From: Toxotes chatareus | Lineage: Eukaryota > Chordata > Actinopteri > Toxotidae | Direction of reading: 5' to 3' | Assembly (NCBI GenBank): GCA_016801885.1 | Contig: CM028899.1 | Coordinates: 22,496,501-22,560,500 of the forward strand | Length of the DNA stretch: 64,000 nucleotides | Notes under the pieces: model-generated | Database searches by the model: none | Told to the model about the DNA's origin: nothing | What the model saw: only the letters and a program-made list of their open reading frames with translations | Translations under genes and position numbers: made by a program | Shown here: positions 21,481 through 34,037 of the stretch, piece by piece | Numbering within the stretch: position 1 is the first letter of the stretch | How the letters are laid out: the number at the start of each line of letters is the position of its first letter

Positions 21481-21839
21481 GGTTCTCCATAGGGGTCATA
21501 TGGGGTATAGGTTTGTAAAATCACTCTTTCTCACAGACAGAAGGACACACATGCTTAACCTTTAATACCACAGATGTTTGAACATTCATGCTTGGACACA
21601 TTTATTCTGTCCAGGATTTGACTGAGTCCATCATTCAAGGTGACTTCTCAAACACCACAGCCCCTGACTCCATAAAATGTGTGTTTTCTGATGCTAGACT
21701 ACAGTACATTTTGTTATTGCCTTAAATCAGTTCAACAGAGCCTCTTTTAAAAAGATGATATGTCTGTTAGAGAATAAAAAATAAACGTCAAGAGGGAGGC
21801 ATCCTGACACAGGAATGACAGATTTGGTGTGCATGTGAA

Positions 21840-22020
21840 AGCCCGGCAGGCAGTAATGCTGTGTGCGAAGGCAAACCTCATAAAAGGAGTGGCGTGCAAG
21901 GGAGATGGGCTCCGTCGCCTGCGGGGTACTAATGGCAGCCGAGAGGCAGCAAAGCCTGAAATAAGGAGATACTAAAATTTATGAAAAGAATCAGCCATCC
22001 AGCCTGATTACCACTCACAC
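21840..22020. promoter_or_regulatory. Candidate conserved non-coding element
   Basis: A non-repetitive, mixed-composition stretch with AAACCTCATAAAAGGAG, 'ggggtactaatggcagccgag' and 'aaatttatgaaaagaatcagcc'. It lacks long open frames and microsatellites and stands out from the AT-rich surroundings. This is only an impression from composition; conservation cannot be seen in one sequence. Confidence 0.2.
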
Positions 22021-22482
22021 AGAGGAGGAGGTGAGAGTGTGTGTGTGACAGCAAAAGAGGTTTTTAAAGGAGAGATGAGACACATATTCAGCAATACATC
22101 AAAAGCATCACATAGTTTCCCTCCTCTTTCAGCAGAACAAGAAGTTCTGTGGAGACATAACTTCACCTTTTGGTCGTATACAGTTTTTTTTTTGAAAGAA
22201 ATACTGACATTTGAGAAATGTACTTGTTTGCTAACTTATACAGGGTAGTACATAAAGAGCTATAACAACTATTTCCCTGTGCATCCAGTTCTGGGTATAT
22301 TCCTCGCTTAGAATGAGGACTGGAAGCAAAAAGAAAATTCTAGCCTTTAGTTTCATCAAGTCAAAAGGACTTCAAACTGCTGCTTCAAAACTGTCTTAAA
22401 CCCTATGTGGACAGGATTAACATTACAGATGGGCACTGGAAATAAAACACGCAATGTGCTCCTCATTGTACTGTGTAACTTC

Positions 22483-22515
22483 CAGTACAGTACAGTCCAG
22501 TACAGTACAGTACAG
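22483..22515 (+). repeat. Pentanucleotide repeat (AGTAC)n
   Basis: Six to seven AGTAC units with one interruption (AGTCC). The word is palindromic at its GTAC core. Simple microsatellite. Confidence 0.8.
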
Positions 22516-22589
22516 GAGAATACAAGTACTCATCTGTGGGTGATATAACAAAAGATCATATAGTGAGGTCTTGCTCCATATTGACATGA

Positions 22590-23110
22590 TTGCATCACAT
22601 TATTTCTGCAGATTTTTCAGATTCAAATTCAAGCTGCCAATCTCCTGTTCTACCACATCCCAAAGTTCTACTGGATTCAGTTCTTGAGACTGGGGAGGCC
22701 ACTGAAGTTCACTGGTTTCACTATCATGTTTATGAAACCAGTGAGACAACTTTATCTTTGTGACATGGAGCATTATCCTGCTGGAAGTAGCCATTAGAAG
22801 ATGGTAAACTATGGCCATAAAGGGATGAACATGGTCAGCAACAATACTCAGACAGACTGTGACATTCAGACCATGACTGATTGGTATTAAGACCCAAAGC
22901 GGACCAAGAAAACATTCCCCACACCATCACATCACCACCCTGGACTGTTGACACAAGGCAACAGTTGGGTCCAAATTCTGATCCTACCATCTGCAGCCTC
23001 AGCAGAAATCCAGATTCATCAGACTAGGTTTTGTTTTTTCCAGTCTTCAACTGTCCAGTTTTTGTGGGTTTGTGTCCACTGCCGCTTACCTGTGTGTTTT
23101 TGATATAATC
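22590..23110 (-). pseudogene. Tc1-like transposase relic (DD34E type)
   Basis: Read on the - strand from about 23110 to 22590, frames give KNWTVEDWKK, SDESGFLL (first catalytic Asp near 23018-23020), then QQDNAPCHK (second Asp near 22775) and WPPQSQELNPVELWDVVEQE (catalytic Glu at 22666-22668). This order and the roughly 35-codon gap between the second Asp and the Glu fit Tc1-like DD34E transposases, which cut and paste their own element at TA sites. A frameshift between the second Asp and WPPQ, a stop just before SDES and other changes inactivate it. The N-terminal DNA-binding part and terminal inverted repeats are not recognisable, so this is a decayed piece. Confidence 0.75.
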
Positions 23111-23264
23111 CAGTTTTATGGGTTTTGACCATTTGTGTTTTGTGCTTAAGTTCAAACGCTGTGTTTTTTTGAGCTGAGTGCAAGGAAATGTTGCTGTATG
23201 CCAGGCTACTGTGACACTTTATCTTGTTCTTGGCAGTTGGTGAAGTCACTGATCCACAAGCAAT

Positions 23265-23372
23265 ATCCATCCATCCATTCCTTAGCCATAAAGCTGATCC
23301 TTTGAGCCAGTCCCAGCTGACACTGTGCGAGAGGTGGAGTATACCTGGACAGGTCACCAGTCTATCACAGGG
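23265..23372 (-). mobile_element. Rex3-like LINE 3' end fragment
   Basis: 'atccatccatccattcc' followed after about 45 bases by 'gtcccagctgacactgtgcgagaggtggagtat', 'ctggacaggtcaccagtctatcacaggg' is homologous to 19074-19191. On the - strand it is a truncated LINE 3' end with a GGAT/GATG tail. It lies 150 bp beyond the Tc1-like relic. No target duplication is visible, and the copy has diverged more than the one at 19074. Confidence 0.65.
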
Positions 23373-23814
23373 TTTCATAAGTAAGACAGAAAGCGAAAGT
23401 GAAGTCCTTGTCTATAATAGCAGCAGGACAGTCAAGTGTTCATAGTTAGTTCACATGAGAAGTATGGTCCTCAGCTTTGTACACAATTTGTGAATTTTTC
23501 CAGAGCAGTTACTCATCCCATAGACACTCCTGACCAGAATCATAAACAATGTCATCTATTTGTCAGACATTTGTCTGACTTTGGGTTAGTAGGAAAACAC
23601 TAAGTTCCTCTCAAAGTACCAAAATCCCCCTCAGTTGTTTTTTAATTGAAATACGGAATGAGATACCATGGCTATAATGGATTTTCCTGTCAAACATGGT
23701 ATACACCACTAAATAAGCTGTGCAAACATGTCAGTGAGAGAGCAGCAGTGAGTTTAATGACTCCACTTGAACATGATTTGACCTGCTCATTTGAAAAGCA
23801 GTTACGAGCTGTTT

Positions 23815-23995
23815 GGCTAATCAGTCCATTATTCCCAAACTGTAACACTCTATTTATCAAGTGCCCAGGGCTTTCTGCTCACCTCACGCTCCGCTTCCAT
23901 CTGATCCTGGCGCAGGGATCTACTATTTGGCAAGAGATGGCCTATAAATAAAGAGAGGCCTGCACAAAAGAATGTTTTAATTACTAATTAGAGAG
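23815..23995. promoter_or_regulatory. Candidate conserved non-coding element
   Basis: Non-repetitive mixed-composition DNA with 'gcgcagggatctactatttgg', 'cctataaataaagagagg' and TTTTAATTACTAATTAGAG, the last carrying two homeodomain-type TAATTA cores. A stretch of this kind is typical of developmental enhancers, but that is inference from appearance. Confidence 0.22.
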
Positions 23996-25254
23996 AGGGA
24001 CCAACTGAGTGTTTGCTGGAAAGCTACAGTGCATTTGTGTGTATGTGTATTTGTAGGTGGGTGCGAGTGTGTTCAACAATTGTTCTGTTCTGAGCCATAC
24101 TGATGGTGCCACCAGGACAAAGAAATTCAAATCAGGTGGAGGAGTCAGGGGGACACAGTGATAATTTAAAGGTGCAATGAGTAAGAGATGGTACTGATCA
24201 ATCTGTGAGTATTAACAGAGTGTTGACTCAACTGTGAGGACTTTAAAAGATGCTGACATTTCTGATTTAGATCCCTCAGTCTGCAACCCACATATGTACA
24301 CAAATGCTCACTATTTATGTTCAGACAGTGAGCATGTTCTACAGGAAAGTAAGATAGGTGATATATATTTAGCTACAGGCTAAAGCCATGGTGGCAGCCC
24401 CTGTGTGCTATCCATCAAAGAAATTTGCCGGACAATAGGAATAACATAGTGATTATTTTCCAGTTGTATATGTATACCAGTGGTGGAGCTAAAAATACTG
24501 AGTTTGTTCTGAGGGTAGTGTTAGAGAAAAGACCATGGAATTATTAAATCAAAAGGTAATTCCCCTTAAGAGCATGAATCTGGGAGCAGTTTTACCACAG
24601 TCTCCTCTGAGAAACATGAATATTAAACATTAAACTACAAGATGATGTTGTCAGTTGTTTTCCAGTACCATGTCATAAGTTTTGACCAGAAGGTGGGAAA
24701 TTTATTTTGAATTATTCTCTGGGGACCATGTTTTGACATTCTACAGATGCAAGGCCAACCCAGGACCCAGCATCTATTGTGCTGCAGTGGGTAGTATCAG
24801 GCTTGTCTGTTTTGTTGTTTAGAATGGAGGACCTATGATGGGCATGACCAGCTGATAGCGCTGTGACCATCCTTGGATCAAACCAGCAGATTAAAAAAAA
24901 CAAATATAACATTTTATACTTTGCCATTTCTGGTGGTAATCTTAAAAGCTTCCCAGCTAGGGATACAAACATAACTTTATCCACTTGAATCCTACAGTAG
25001 AATCCCACACATTCACCTTCAATTCACCTCCAACCAACTTTTCACACAAACACTGAAAAATACTGAAACTCTTGAACACAGTAAATAAGCCTTGCCACCT
25101 AGTTAAAGTGGTGGATATTAGTGTCATATAAAAAGTGGGTCTTCCCTTGCTCACTTCCCAACCTGCCATTATAACTGTGCCATGAAAATATTGCCATAGC
25201 CAGTCCTCTCCTTCCCCTTCCCTTCATCTAAAAAGAATGTTTCCATAATATGAA

Positions 25255-25385
25255 ATAATAATGCCCTGTTTGCAGCTGCCGTCGCATCTCCATAATGGGG
25301 ATGCAGGATTGAAAGAAAAGTGGGCGAATTAAACTTTAAGGAGACGGCAGCGGAAATTCAGCAGTCTATTAAAATTCACATTTAA
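25255..25385. promoter_or_regulatory. Candidate conserved non-coding element
   Basis: Runs of non-repetitive sequence: TTTGCAGCTGCCGTCGCATC, 'ctccataatggggatgcagg', 'gggcgaattaaactttaagg' and 'ctattaaaattcacatttaaagg'. E-box (CAGCTG) and homeodomain-type (AATTAAA, ATTAAA) words are packed in 120 bp with no microsatellite. Conservation is untested. Confidence 0.25.
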
Positions 25386-27234
25386 AGGAAATGGGGGGGT
25401 GGGGTGTTGGGTGGTGGGTGGTTAAGAGGAAGGAAAAAAGATGGAGGTTTGAAAATAATAGGTTTGCAGGGTTTCTTCCCTCACTTTGCACTCTCCTGGT
25501 TGGCTGACTGGGTGCCAGTTTGCCAAGGCCTCGTCATTAAAGATGGCATATGCAGCCGATGGGTCCCTCAGAGTAATGCGAACTTCTGCAGCCTGTCTCC
25601 CCAGACTCATCCCCCCTACACCCTCACCCACCCGCCCTCCTCTCACTGATGTTAAAAGAAATCTTTATTGTCAGTCACATATCCTATTCACTTTGTTCAC
25701 CTGCACTGACAACCCTGAGCTGAGAAGGAGTGTGTACAGGTGAGTGTATGCTATCCGTGTGTGTGTGTGTTTCACATGCACTAAAGAAGGTGTAAGGATG
25801 CGGCAGATTTGTATGTTGCTGTGTGTACTGTATGTGTGTGCAACCACTGCTGTACAGTAGCCTACTTTTCCCTGTGCCCCCCTCTCCCGTTCATCTCCTT
25901 CCTCTTCTAGATGTCAGCATCCCTGAGATTCTAAATGCTCCCTCATTAGCTGAAATCTGTTTGAAACCTCCAAGTGAGAGGCTGGTAACGAAGTGATGTC
26001 GGTTCCATCTCTCTATCTCCCAATGTCTGACAGGTGGGGAGAACGACGGGTGGGGTTGGGAGGGTTGTTTGATTTGAGGATGAGGGGGTGACTGAGGGGA
26101 GGAGGAGATGGAGGAAGCAAGGGAGGAAAGGATGTGGGAGGTGGACCTCGGTGATGTGGAGGGGGGTGTCACCAGCTTTGCGGAGTTTCTCCACCCCAGA
26201 AAGCCTTCATGTGTCTTGCTGCTCCTCTGTGACTGCAGCACCTCGATGGGAGAAGGATGACAAGTCCCAGTAAATTATTTATCCAGCTCTGCCACCGAGT
26301 TTGCCCCGCGCTTCATTATACCTGATTGGCTCCTTAATGGGGTGAATCATTTGAAGGCGCTGGGCCAGTTGCAGAGATGGCCTCCTGAAGACGACAGCAA
26401 GTTTCTGATCTTTCCCAGTGTAATGGGAAGGAAGAGACCAAAGTCCAGACACTTCTTCTTTGAAATAAGCGGCAGTGGTGTGGCGGCCGGCTGAGTTTTT
26501 AATGATGGGGCTCCTTTAGTGGACTCTCTACTGCAAATTTGCTGCTGACAGTTTAACCATGAGACAGTGCATAGATAGTGCATGGATACTTGTCAATTCA
26601 TTAACTGCGCCCATTATGTAAATGATTTCTTTGAGCTGAGTTGCACCACTGTCAACAGATTAAGGAAATGTCCCTCTGAATAAATTTGCTTTGAAGAACA
26701 TCTTCATGCCTTGATGGTAAACTACTTTGCTCTTAAAGTGAAGTGTGATAGCTTTTAAAAGGCATGTGTCAACAAAACAGCAGTAAAATAATTGCACTAA
26801 GTGTGAGGAATGTAAACTCATTGAGGAGTTGTGATTGGCAGGCCGTCACTTGGAAAACTTCACAGTAATTGCTTTACTCCAGGTAAGGCAGTGGGAGTTT
26901 GCTTCTTGTTTATGGAGATGGAAGTATCAAAATCCTCTGGGTGAAGAGCTAAAAACACATGGCATGCAATCTGTTGGCTGTCTCATGACCCCCGACGCCA
27001 GGGTGATAAGAGGCGGTCACATCCACCTGAGGAGGTATCTGGGAGCGATAGAGGGTGATTTTAGACTGCACATCATGCACACACGTTGAAACTTTTGCAT
27101 CTTTCACATTATCTGTAGCTGTTTTTTTTCCTATGGGGCAAGATAAGACTTCATACATAGAAGGACTAATTATCTGCTAAAATAAACAAACATGGATAGC
27201 CATGTCTATCAAGTCATAACAATGCCTCTACATT

Positions 27235-27265
<31 letters not shown>

Positions 27266-27274
27266 GTGTGTGTG
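27235..27274 (+). repeat. Compound (TA)n(TATG)n(TG)n microsatellite
   Basis: About ten TA units, then TATG units and a (TG)5 run. Simple sequence with no gene. Confidence 0.85.
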
Positions 27275-28794
27275 CTTGTATATACCGTCAAAGAAAAGAG
27301 ACACATCACATTGGAAAGTTCATTAGTTCATGTTTCGTTGAATTAGATTACAGAGTCGTAGCCGTCTTAATTCCTTCCCAAATCAGGTGATTTTCATTTG
27401 CTTTGGGTTAATAGACCTAAGGGAATACAATTATGGAATAATTAAATTTATATTAATGAGGTATACATTATCCACCTCTCAAAGAGATGAATGCATTAAG
27501 AATTTAGTTTTCTATGTGGAAAACAACTGATACAGTGCAAAAACAAGCAAATTTGTTTCCAATTAGAGAACAGAATATGAAGTTAAAAACAATTTTGTTT
27601 TTTTCTACAGTGTATTTATCTGTATAACTAAGTGGAGAGAGTTAAATGAACAAGCTGAACAAAAGTACATGTCTCCAAGAAGCAGGCTGATTTTCAATTA
27701 ACCTAATGACACAGAGTCTGATTATATCTGTTTGCTGCAGTTAGCTCAGGTAACACAACAGAAAAACAGTGAGCACAAAACAGATTCAACAAACAGAAAT
27801 GTGACTACATTACCTCAGGAAACAGGGTAACTCTATAATAGTGTCTATCTCGAGAAAATGCAGGGCTCCTATAAGCTCTTGAAATGACAAAGTGTACCTT
27901 TCTTGTCTGGTTTTTGTCAAGGCTGCTGGCAGCTTGACTCACTTTTAACAGGAGTACATGGTTAGAGAAATGTGACCCTCCATTTCTTCCCCGTCCTTGC
28001 TGAACTTCCGTTGGGCCGTCAGGCTAATTTTTTGCTTCAATGACCAGCGGTTTGGATGTGTCACTTAATTCAACTTGGAATGGATATAGGTATACATGAC
28101 ACAACTGACCGAACTGAACTCTCCTCCGGTTGATTTAAGGAGCATATGGGGAGAAAAGAAGTTTTTGATTTAAAACCCTCAGACATAGAAGTGGACATAA
28201 TAGAGTTTACTGTAAGAACATGAAGCTGAAGTATACACTTTTTTTTATATTTGGGAACACCATTAAGGCAATTAAATTCTGAATTGAATTTAAATCTATA
28301 GAACCAACACTGACAGGGTCAGCTGGGTATAAAACAACATGGCTGAAAAAATTAAAAACTGAATACTTAGCACCTAGTTCAGTAAACACTGAGTCATTTT
28401 GATCAGCAACCACAATAACAGCTCACAGATAGTAATACTATGGGGTTTTAAAATTTAGATTAAATTAGATTAAATTTAAATTAGAATTTAACACTTCCTA
28501 CACCTTTATCTACAAGCTTCATATAATCTCTATATGGATTTTTAATCTTCCTTTTATGTTGCAAAGTGCTGTGAAATCTGTCTTTTTACCTTTGCCATCA
28601 GTTTGTTGGGTAACAGAAACACCCGACATGGATTGTAACCAGCAAAAATACCTCATCTGAATAAACTGTTGTCTGATCAGCAACCGAGCTATCAAGCTTA
28701 CCAGCTAGCTGGGATAGCTACTGGCTCTGGACGTTGTTGGGTTAGTGTTTTCCCTCCTGCCTTTTATCTGATCTCGACTTTGGGACACTGTTAC

Positions 28795-29095
28795 CTGCCT
28801 GCCTTGTCTGGATTTTGTAATCCTGTTCACTTTTATGTATATTAAAACCCCTTGACTGTACTAACCTACCCGTGAGTCTGCATTTTGGCCCAGTTTCCCT
28901 ATGTTGACTTGGATTTGTGTTTTTACTCCATGACTGTTGCCTCAATCTGTTCCTGAACCTGATCTTGGACCTTTTACCTATTTTTGTTCTTCCTTCCTGG
29001 ACTTTGTAAACGTGTTAATTTGTGTTTATTAAAACCTCTTCACTGCATATGCTTGGCTGTGAGTCTGCATTTGAGTCCAGTTTTCTTGTGAACTT
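28795..29095 (+). repeat. Duplicated LTR-like tail segment
   Basis: Two diverged copies lie in tandem, about 187 bp apart. The first has 'ctggattttgtaatcctg', 'tatattaaaacccc', 'gtgagtctgcattttggccc' (to about 28893) and the second 'ctggactttgtaaacgtg', 'tttattaaaacctc', 'gtgagtctgcatttgagtcc' (to about 29082). 'TATTAAA' followed by 'gtgagtctgcatttgggtcc'-like words is a pattern I associate with the R/U5 part of fish LTR retrotransposons. No protein or primer-binding site is recognisable. It may be a tandem duplication within a solo LTR. Confidence 0.45.
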
Positions 29096-29099
29096 GTGA

Positions 29100-32000
29100 A
29101 CTGTTAAAATGATCTGAATCCTGTCAAACCTCACCAAGAATCAGGCATCTTTGGACCTTGCAGTGTTTCCTCTTTTTTTTTTTCTACCAGTACAATCAGC
29201 ACTCATCATGGAGACACATCTCCATAAAGCCACACAGAACATTATTATCAATGCTTATACTTCACCCGAGCCAACACAAAAAGACTGTGGAGGAAAAATA
29301 TTTAGAAAGATGACTCTTGGCTTTACTGAAATATGTGTGTTCTCACTATTACGCTGGTGTGTTGCCACTGGGCAAAATGTAACAATCAAACTTCATTCAT
29401 AAATGACTGAATTGTCTTGACACATGCAAACAGTCCCACAGTATGACATAGGGTAAGTGTCATTGCTGCTGCTTTAAATCTGGGCCAGAAAAAAAGACTG
29501 TTTTCTTTGATAGCTGAGTTTAGTGGTTAGTAAGCACAGATCCTCCTCTATATTTATGGAGAAGACCAGTTCTAATAAAGTCTTTGAATGCTGCTTATAT
29601 TGGTACAGGAAGGCTGGTGATTACAAAGAGGAGAAAAGAGAATTAACTTTCTTTAAGACGACATTGTCTGGTCAGGGTTTTAGAGGCTTTTTGGTCATTT
29701 AGGGAGCAAATTGAACTGTAAAACATGTTTAGCAGAGTATATTGGCAAATAAACACTTAATTTGCACCAATAAGGTTTGTTTGAACTTCTGTTACTGCTG
29801 GAAACTGTTAGGTCTTACAGAGGAGCATGGTGCCTTTTTTACTCTCAGTCCACATCCTTTCTACTGTACAGGCCGTTCAGTTATTCGTCTTTATGTTGGT
29901 CGACATCTTCTTCTGCTGATATTTGCTTCAAGCTGTGTGTTAGTATGTTTTGTTTTATCACTTTTATAATCACATTCATTCCCTCTCTGACTAATACACA
30001 AAATAAACCATTAGCTATAGGCCCTCATTACTAGTGGTGTTATCATTATTATTATTATATTTGCTTTGTTTGCTGGCCAGTTATATGGTCAAAAACTCTC
30101 ACTTTCTTCACAGTGTTTCACTATAGCAATGCTGCTGTATGCTTCAGCATGTGCTTGCATCACAAAGCTCAATCTGTCACTTAATGTCTCTCAACATCCA
30201 GTGTCTTGGTACATGTGAACTGAGCAGTTTGGCTTGTTGTTGGACAGTGTTTTCAGGACCAGTATGCAGTATCTTTACCTACTCATTCTCATGACAAAAT
30301 AATCCTTCACCCTCCTCAATTCTATTACTAGCACAGAAGAAAAAAAAACCCAGTCAGATTTTACACCAACACTAAAGCTGCTTCATTGCTACTGATGAGT
30401 GATACAGGAAACTGGAAATTTTATAGAGTACCCATATTGGTTAAAAAGGATAAAAACGTGCTAATTGAAATCATGAGATATGATTGAAAAGCTCCAGATC
30501 AGCTTCTACATTGTGACGACCTTATTATGAGAGTTGAGAACTTTGAACCGCAAATATTGTATCAGTCTGAATCTTTAAGTTTAAATTTCCTTTTTGGTTG
30601 GAAGATTCACATCAGTTGAAACTATTCTTAAACATTGATAAAATGTTTGAGAATAGTTAAGCTTGAAAGTTCATTTGACTTTGGAAATAGCAGCTGACAA
30701 ATCGCTCAGGGTCCACTTACTTGCTGGTTCTGGCTCTGTCAACCATATCACATAGGCACCTCCCACAGCCCTAACCGGGCGGCTCCATCCATATTATCAT
30801 TATGCAAAATAACCTCACTTGAGCTGTTTCCATCAATGTATTCATGCACATTCTGAAGAATCGCATTATATATGTTTGAAATTGCGCAAAAAAAAGTTGA
30901 TATGCTTTCTTGAGGTGGTTTTTGCCTTCAAAAAGAGTTGATGCTTAACAGATGATGATGATCCACATTTCTCTCCTACGCAACTGATTTTATTTTTTCT
31001 TCTTCAATGTGTTTTTTTTTTTTTGGGGGGGTTTGGTGGTTAGCAAGCAACTTCTTTTTTTTCCAGATCACCACCTCCACCTCTACTGTGTTTACAGCCG
31101 CTTCAAACCACTTCATGGAAACACACCTCTTTTCCACTGTATTTCAAACGTTTGCTTTAAACTTGCTGAATAATTATAAGGAATCATGACTACTGTCTGT
31201 GACATCTGCAATACATTTACATGACAAGGATGAACCTCAGGTGAAAGAGAGATGGACAAAGTTTGGTGGGTTCAGTCTTCATCCCTGATGCTCAGAGTGC
31301 TTTATCATATCTGTAGAGAGGAGGACTTGATAATGTGGCAGAGTCGTCCTCTGTGGGATTTGTCAAGGAACTTTCTTTGATTGTCTCCCCTTTCTTCTTT
31401 CTCTTTATGTCTTCTGCTTCTTTCCACTGCCTTCCCTCTCCTCCTCTTCACCTTCAAGCACACTGTCATCCCTCCCTCTTGTCCCTCATCATCAAGAACA
31501 CCCCACCCCCCCTCACACCACCTACCCAGGGGGGGTAAGGGGTGTTGGTTGTGTTGCGGTCGCCCTGTTTATGCAATCCCCCTTGTTTTGAAGTGACAGG
31601 TCGGGGATAGATATGCAATATTAAAGAGAGGCCTTATGAATTTTTGACATCTAATTAGTTGCTTCCCCGTTAACATATCGTGGCTTGCAGGGGCACGGGG
31701 GGCTCTGCTGGGGCCCCTCTGAAGTGCAGGGCAGGAAAAAAGAGGCCCACTGCCACTTCTAATGTATTTCCCTCTAATGTAAGTAGTAATCATAGCACTA
31801 AGGTTAATTAATGGTCCTCCAGTGTCCTGCTTTCCACAGAATATCAGGCCTGTGGGATCATTGGATCACCAATTAGAGGCTTTATTCTGCTTCTGCTTCA
31901 AATGTTTTTGTGAATGTCGGAACACTTTAGGAATGGTACACATGCCAGCAGGCTCTGACTGCGCTGTAACACACAACCACACAAAGACACTACACTGGCA

Positions 32001-33160
32001 TACACACATTATCACACATTGTCCACATGGCTTTAAAGCAACATTATCAAAAGTAAAGGCCTAAAAAGGACTCAGTCATCTGTGAGTTGCAGGTCTTTGT
32101 GTTTTAAAGGTGCACTAAGCACAATTTCTACTGCCTCTACTGTGGCACAAAATTTATCTGCAGGAGGTTGATCAATACCATTGACTCAGCAATTATGTGT
32201 CCAGCTGCTAACCATGTAGCACCGGAATGAGGTTACTTTTTGTGTTTGGCAGCTGTCATGTTTTGTCAGTCCGTCAAACGTGATGGGACAGAAGGTGGCT
32301 GGAAGCTGGTCCTGCAACAAGCCACATATTGATGAGTCTGGAAAATACAAAGTGTTATACAGTGTATAAAAACAGAAGTCCAGAATAGAAGCAATACTTT
32401 ATAGGGGCACTACAACAAGTAAGCATTGCATTTTGATAACACTGGGACATGTGATACTGACTCCCATAAGAGATACTTTAAAAGAGAACGGTTAAAATGA
32501 AATGAGCAAAGGCTGAAGCATCCTGACTTGACTGAATCAAGCTTTAAAAAAATGCAAGATCCTTCATTTCTCATAATGCAACCAATGGCATCTTTCCGTC
32601 AGATCCTCCCCATCTGGTAAACGCAATCAATGTGATCATGTGGATTATTTTCTCAACAAAAACTCAAAATGCTCCTCCAGAGCAGCAGAGGTTCATCAGA
32701 ATGAACACAAAGAAATCCTCAATCCATGATGGAAGTTTTCCTTCTCAGTATAGAGATGTCCTGAGTCAGTCCTGAAGATTGGTATCGGGCTGATCCCAGA
32801 CATACTGTGGTAGAATTTACTGAAATGTATATCAATAATGACTGAATCCGTGTGTGACGCCTGATCCTCACTGTAGCGTGGTTTAATAAACTGCTGGAGT
32901 CAAGCTTGGTGACAATTCATTCAGAGGGTGTGTCATATAGAAATAGACACACCTTTCACAATATATACTGATAGCAAAAAAAATCTAATCTATCTAATCT
33001 ATACACATATATACACATGTATATAGATAGATAAGTGCAGCTTTAAGTTAATACTTAAATAATTTAATAATTTTTTAAAATGTAATTTTTTTTTTTCGTG
33101 CTGTATCATCTGCTTAATTAATCAGACACTACACCCAACATACTGTTACTGTAGTTTATT
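29100..33160. other. Non-coding sequence
   Basis: No gene is supported. The region contains a T/G-run near 31008-31030, a CT/C-rich part at 31380-31540 and a candidate regulatory stretch at 31590-31690. A word 'ttttaaaggtgcactaagc' at 32102 resembles the start of fish dispersed repeats. AT-rich simple sequence lies near 32990-33080. Confidence 0.4.
31590..31690. promoter_or_regulatory. Candidate conserved non-coding element
   Basis: GAAGTGACAGGTCGGGGATA, 'gatatgcaatattaaagag' and 'gacatctaattagttgcttcc' occur in a compact non-repetitive block. It has a TGACAG (TALE-type) word, ATGCAAT (POU/CEBP-like) and TAATTAG. Appearance only; no conservation data. Confidence 0.25.
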
Positions 33161-33161
33161 T

Positions 33162-33226
33162 CTGTGGCCCTGTTCAGACCTGACATTAACATCTGTCTCG
33201 GGTGATCTGAACACAAGTGGACAGCT
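33162..33226 (+). repeat. Left terminal inverted repeat
   Basis: 65 bases beginning CTGTGGCCCTGTTCAG and ending 'cacaagtggacagct'. It pairs with 33973-34037 with about 9 mismatches. Confidence 0.75.
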
Positions 33227-33972
33227 GTGTCAATAAGCACAAATAGTTTGTGTTTTGAATGATTTCCTTACTACTTACTTGTGGCAAGCAAATGAAGCGT
33301 CATTGGAAACATCCATTCAGAGTCAGGCTCACCTAACAGGCTGTGAAAACGCAGCTCAGCAAACTTTCATCTCCAGCACAAAGAAAGAAATGACAGAAGA
33401 GTGAAGGATGAATAAATTAGGTTTTACTGCCTTTTAATCTTTACTAGTTAACAATAACTAGGTCGAAAAAATATTTTACTTCACTGAGCTGCTCAAAGGC
33501 TACTAACAGCTACCAGCAACTTTTAAGGTGGAATGTTTTTGATGTTGTGAATCAGTCAATACACCTTAAATGTCAATATGACAACTCTGACCATTCCATT
33601 TGTTTTTGGCTCTTGTATGACAGATGTTTTAGTGGTGATTGGTCAGAATTTCAGCCTGATCATGTGAACTGTGAATATCCTGTTTCCTCACTTGGACAAA
33701 GAATTGATGGAGCAACGTTTCTGTGACAGACTGGCTCTGCTCCTTGGTGTGTTCCACTCAAACTAGATCACCTAAGCACTTTGACACACTTGTAATATGT
33801 CTCTGTGGGTTTTTCAGAAATTTCAGACGTCATGGACAAAATCAGGTCACACAATTTGTATTGTGTAATCTGTACTTCACAACTCCTTAAAGAATGTGGC
33901 CATACGCCAGACCACCTCTGAATGATCAGATCTGATTCGCGTCCTTATTGCATTGGGATGTATTTACACCTG

Positions 33973-34037
33973 AGCTGTCCACTTGTGATCGGATCACCTG
34001 AGACACATGTTAATACCAGGCCTGAACAGGGCCTTAG
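33973..34037 (-). repeat. Right terminal inverted repeat
   Basis: On the + strand it starts 'agctgtccacttgtgatcgg' and ends 'gaacagggccttag'. It is the inverted partner of 33162-33226. Confidence 0.75.

Larger units (their letters stand above)
23373..28740. other. Non-coding sequence, possible regulatory stretches
   Basis: No gene is supported. Open frames at 25404-25743 and 25891-26273 lie in GC/CT-rich simple sequence and have no domain. Stretches at 23815-23995 and 25255-25385 look like regulatory DNA and are listed. A (TA)n(TG)n microsatellite is at 27235-27274. A piece beginning 'aatttaaaggtgcaatgagtaag' at 24164 resembles the start of fish dispersed repeats, but its extent is unclear. 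Confidence 0.4.
33162..34037. mobile_element. Non-autonomous DNA transposon with 65-bp terminal inverted repeats (hAT-like)
   Basis: The left end CTGTGGCCCTGTTCAGACC (from 33162) and the reverse complement of the right end CTAAGGCCCTGTTCAGGCC (to 34037) are alike over 65 bases with about 9 mismatches. The flanks carry GTTTATTT (33154-33161) and CTTTATTT (34038-34045), an 8-bp target duplication with one mismatch, which fits hAT-type insertion. The 876-bp element has no transposase reading frame, so it must have depended on an enzyme from elsewhere. The interior is unrecognised. Ends and size are seen in the sequence; assignment to hAT rests only on the 8-bp duplication. Confidence 0.7.

Noticed and set aside
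24478..24488. CCAGTGGTGGA as the missing inverted end of a hAT-like element
   Set aside because: Only about ten bases match, 29 kb from the end fragments at 53 kb; too short to support a feature.
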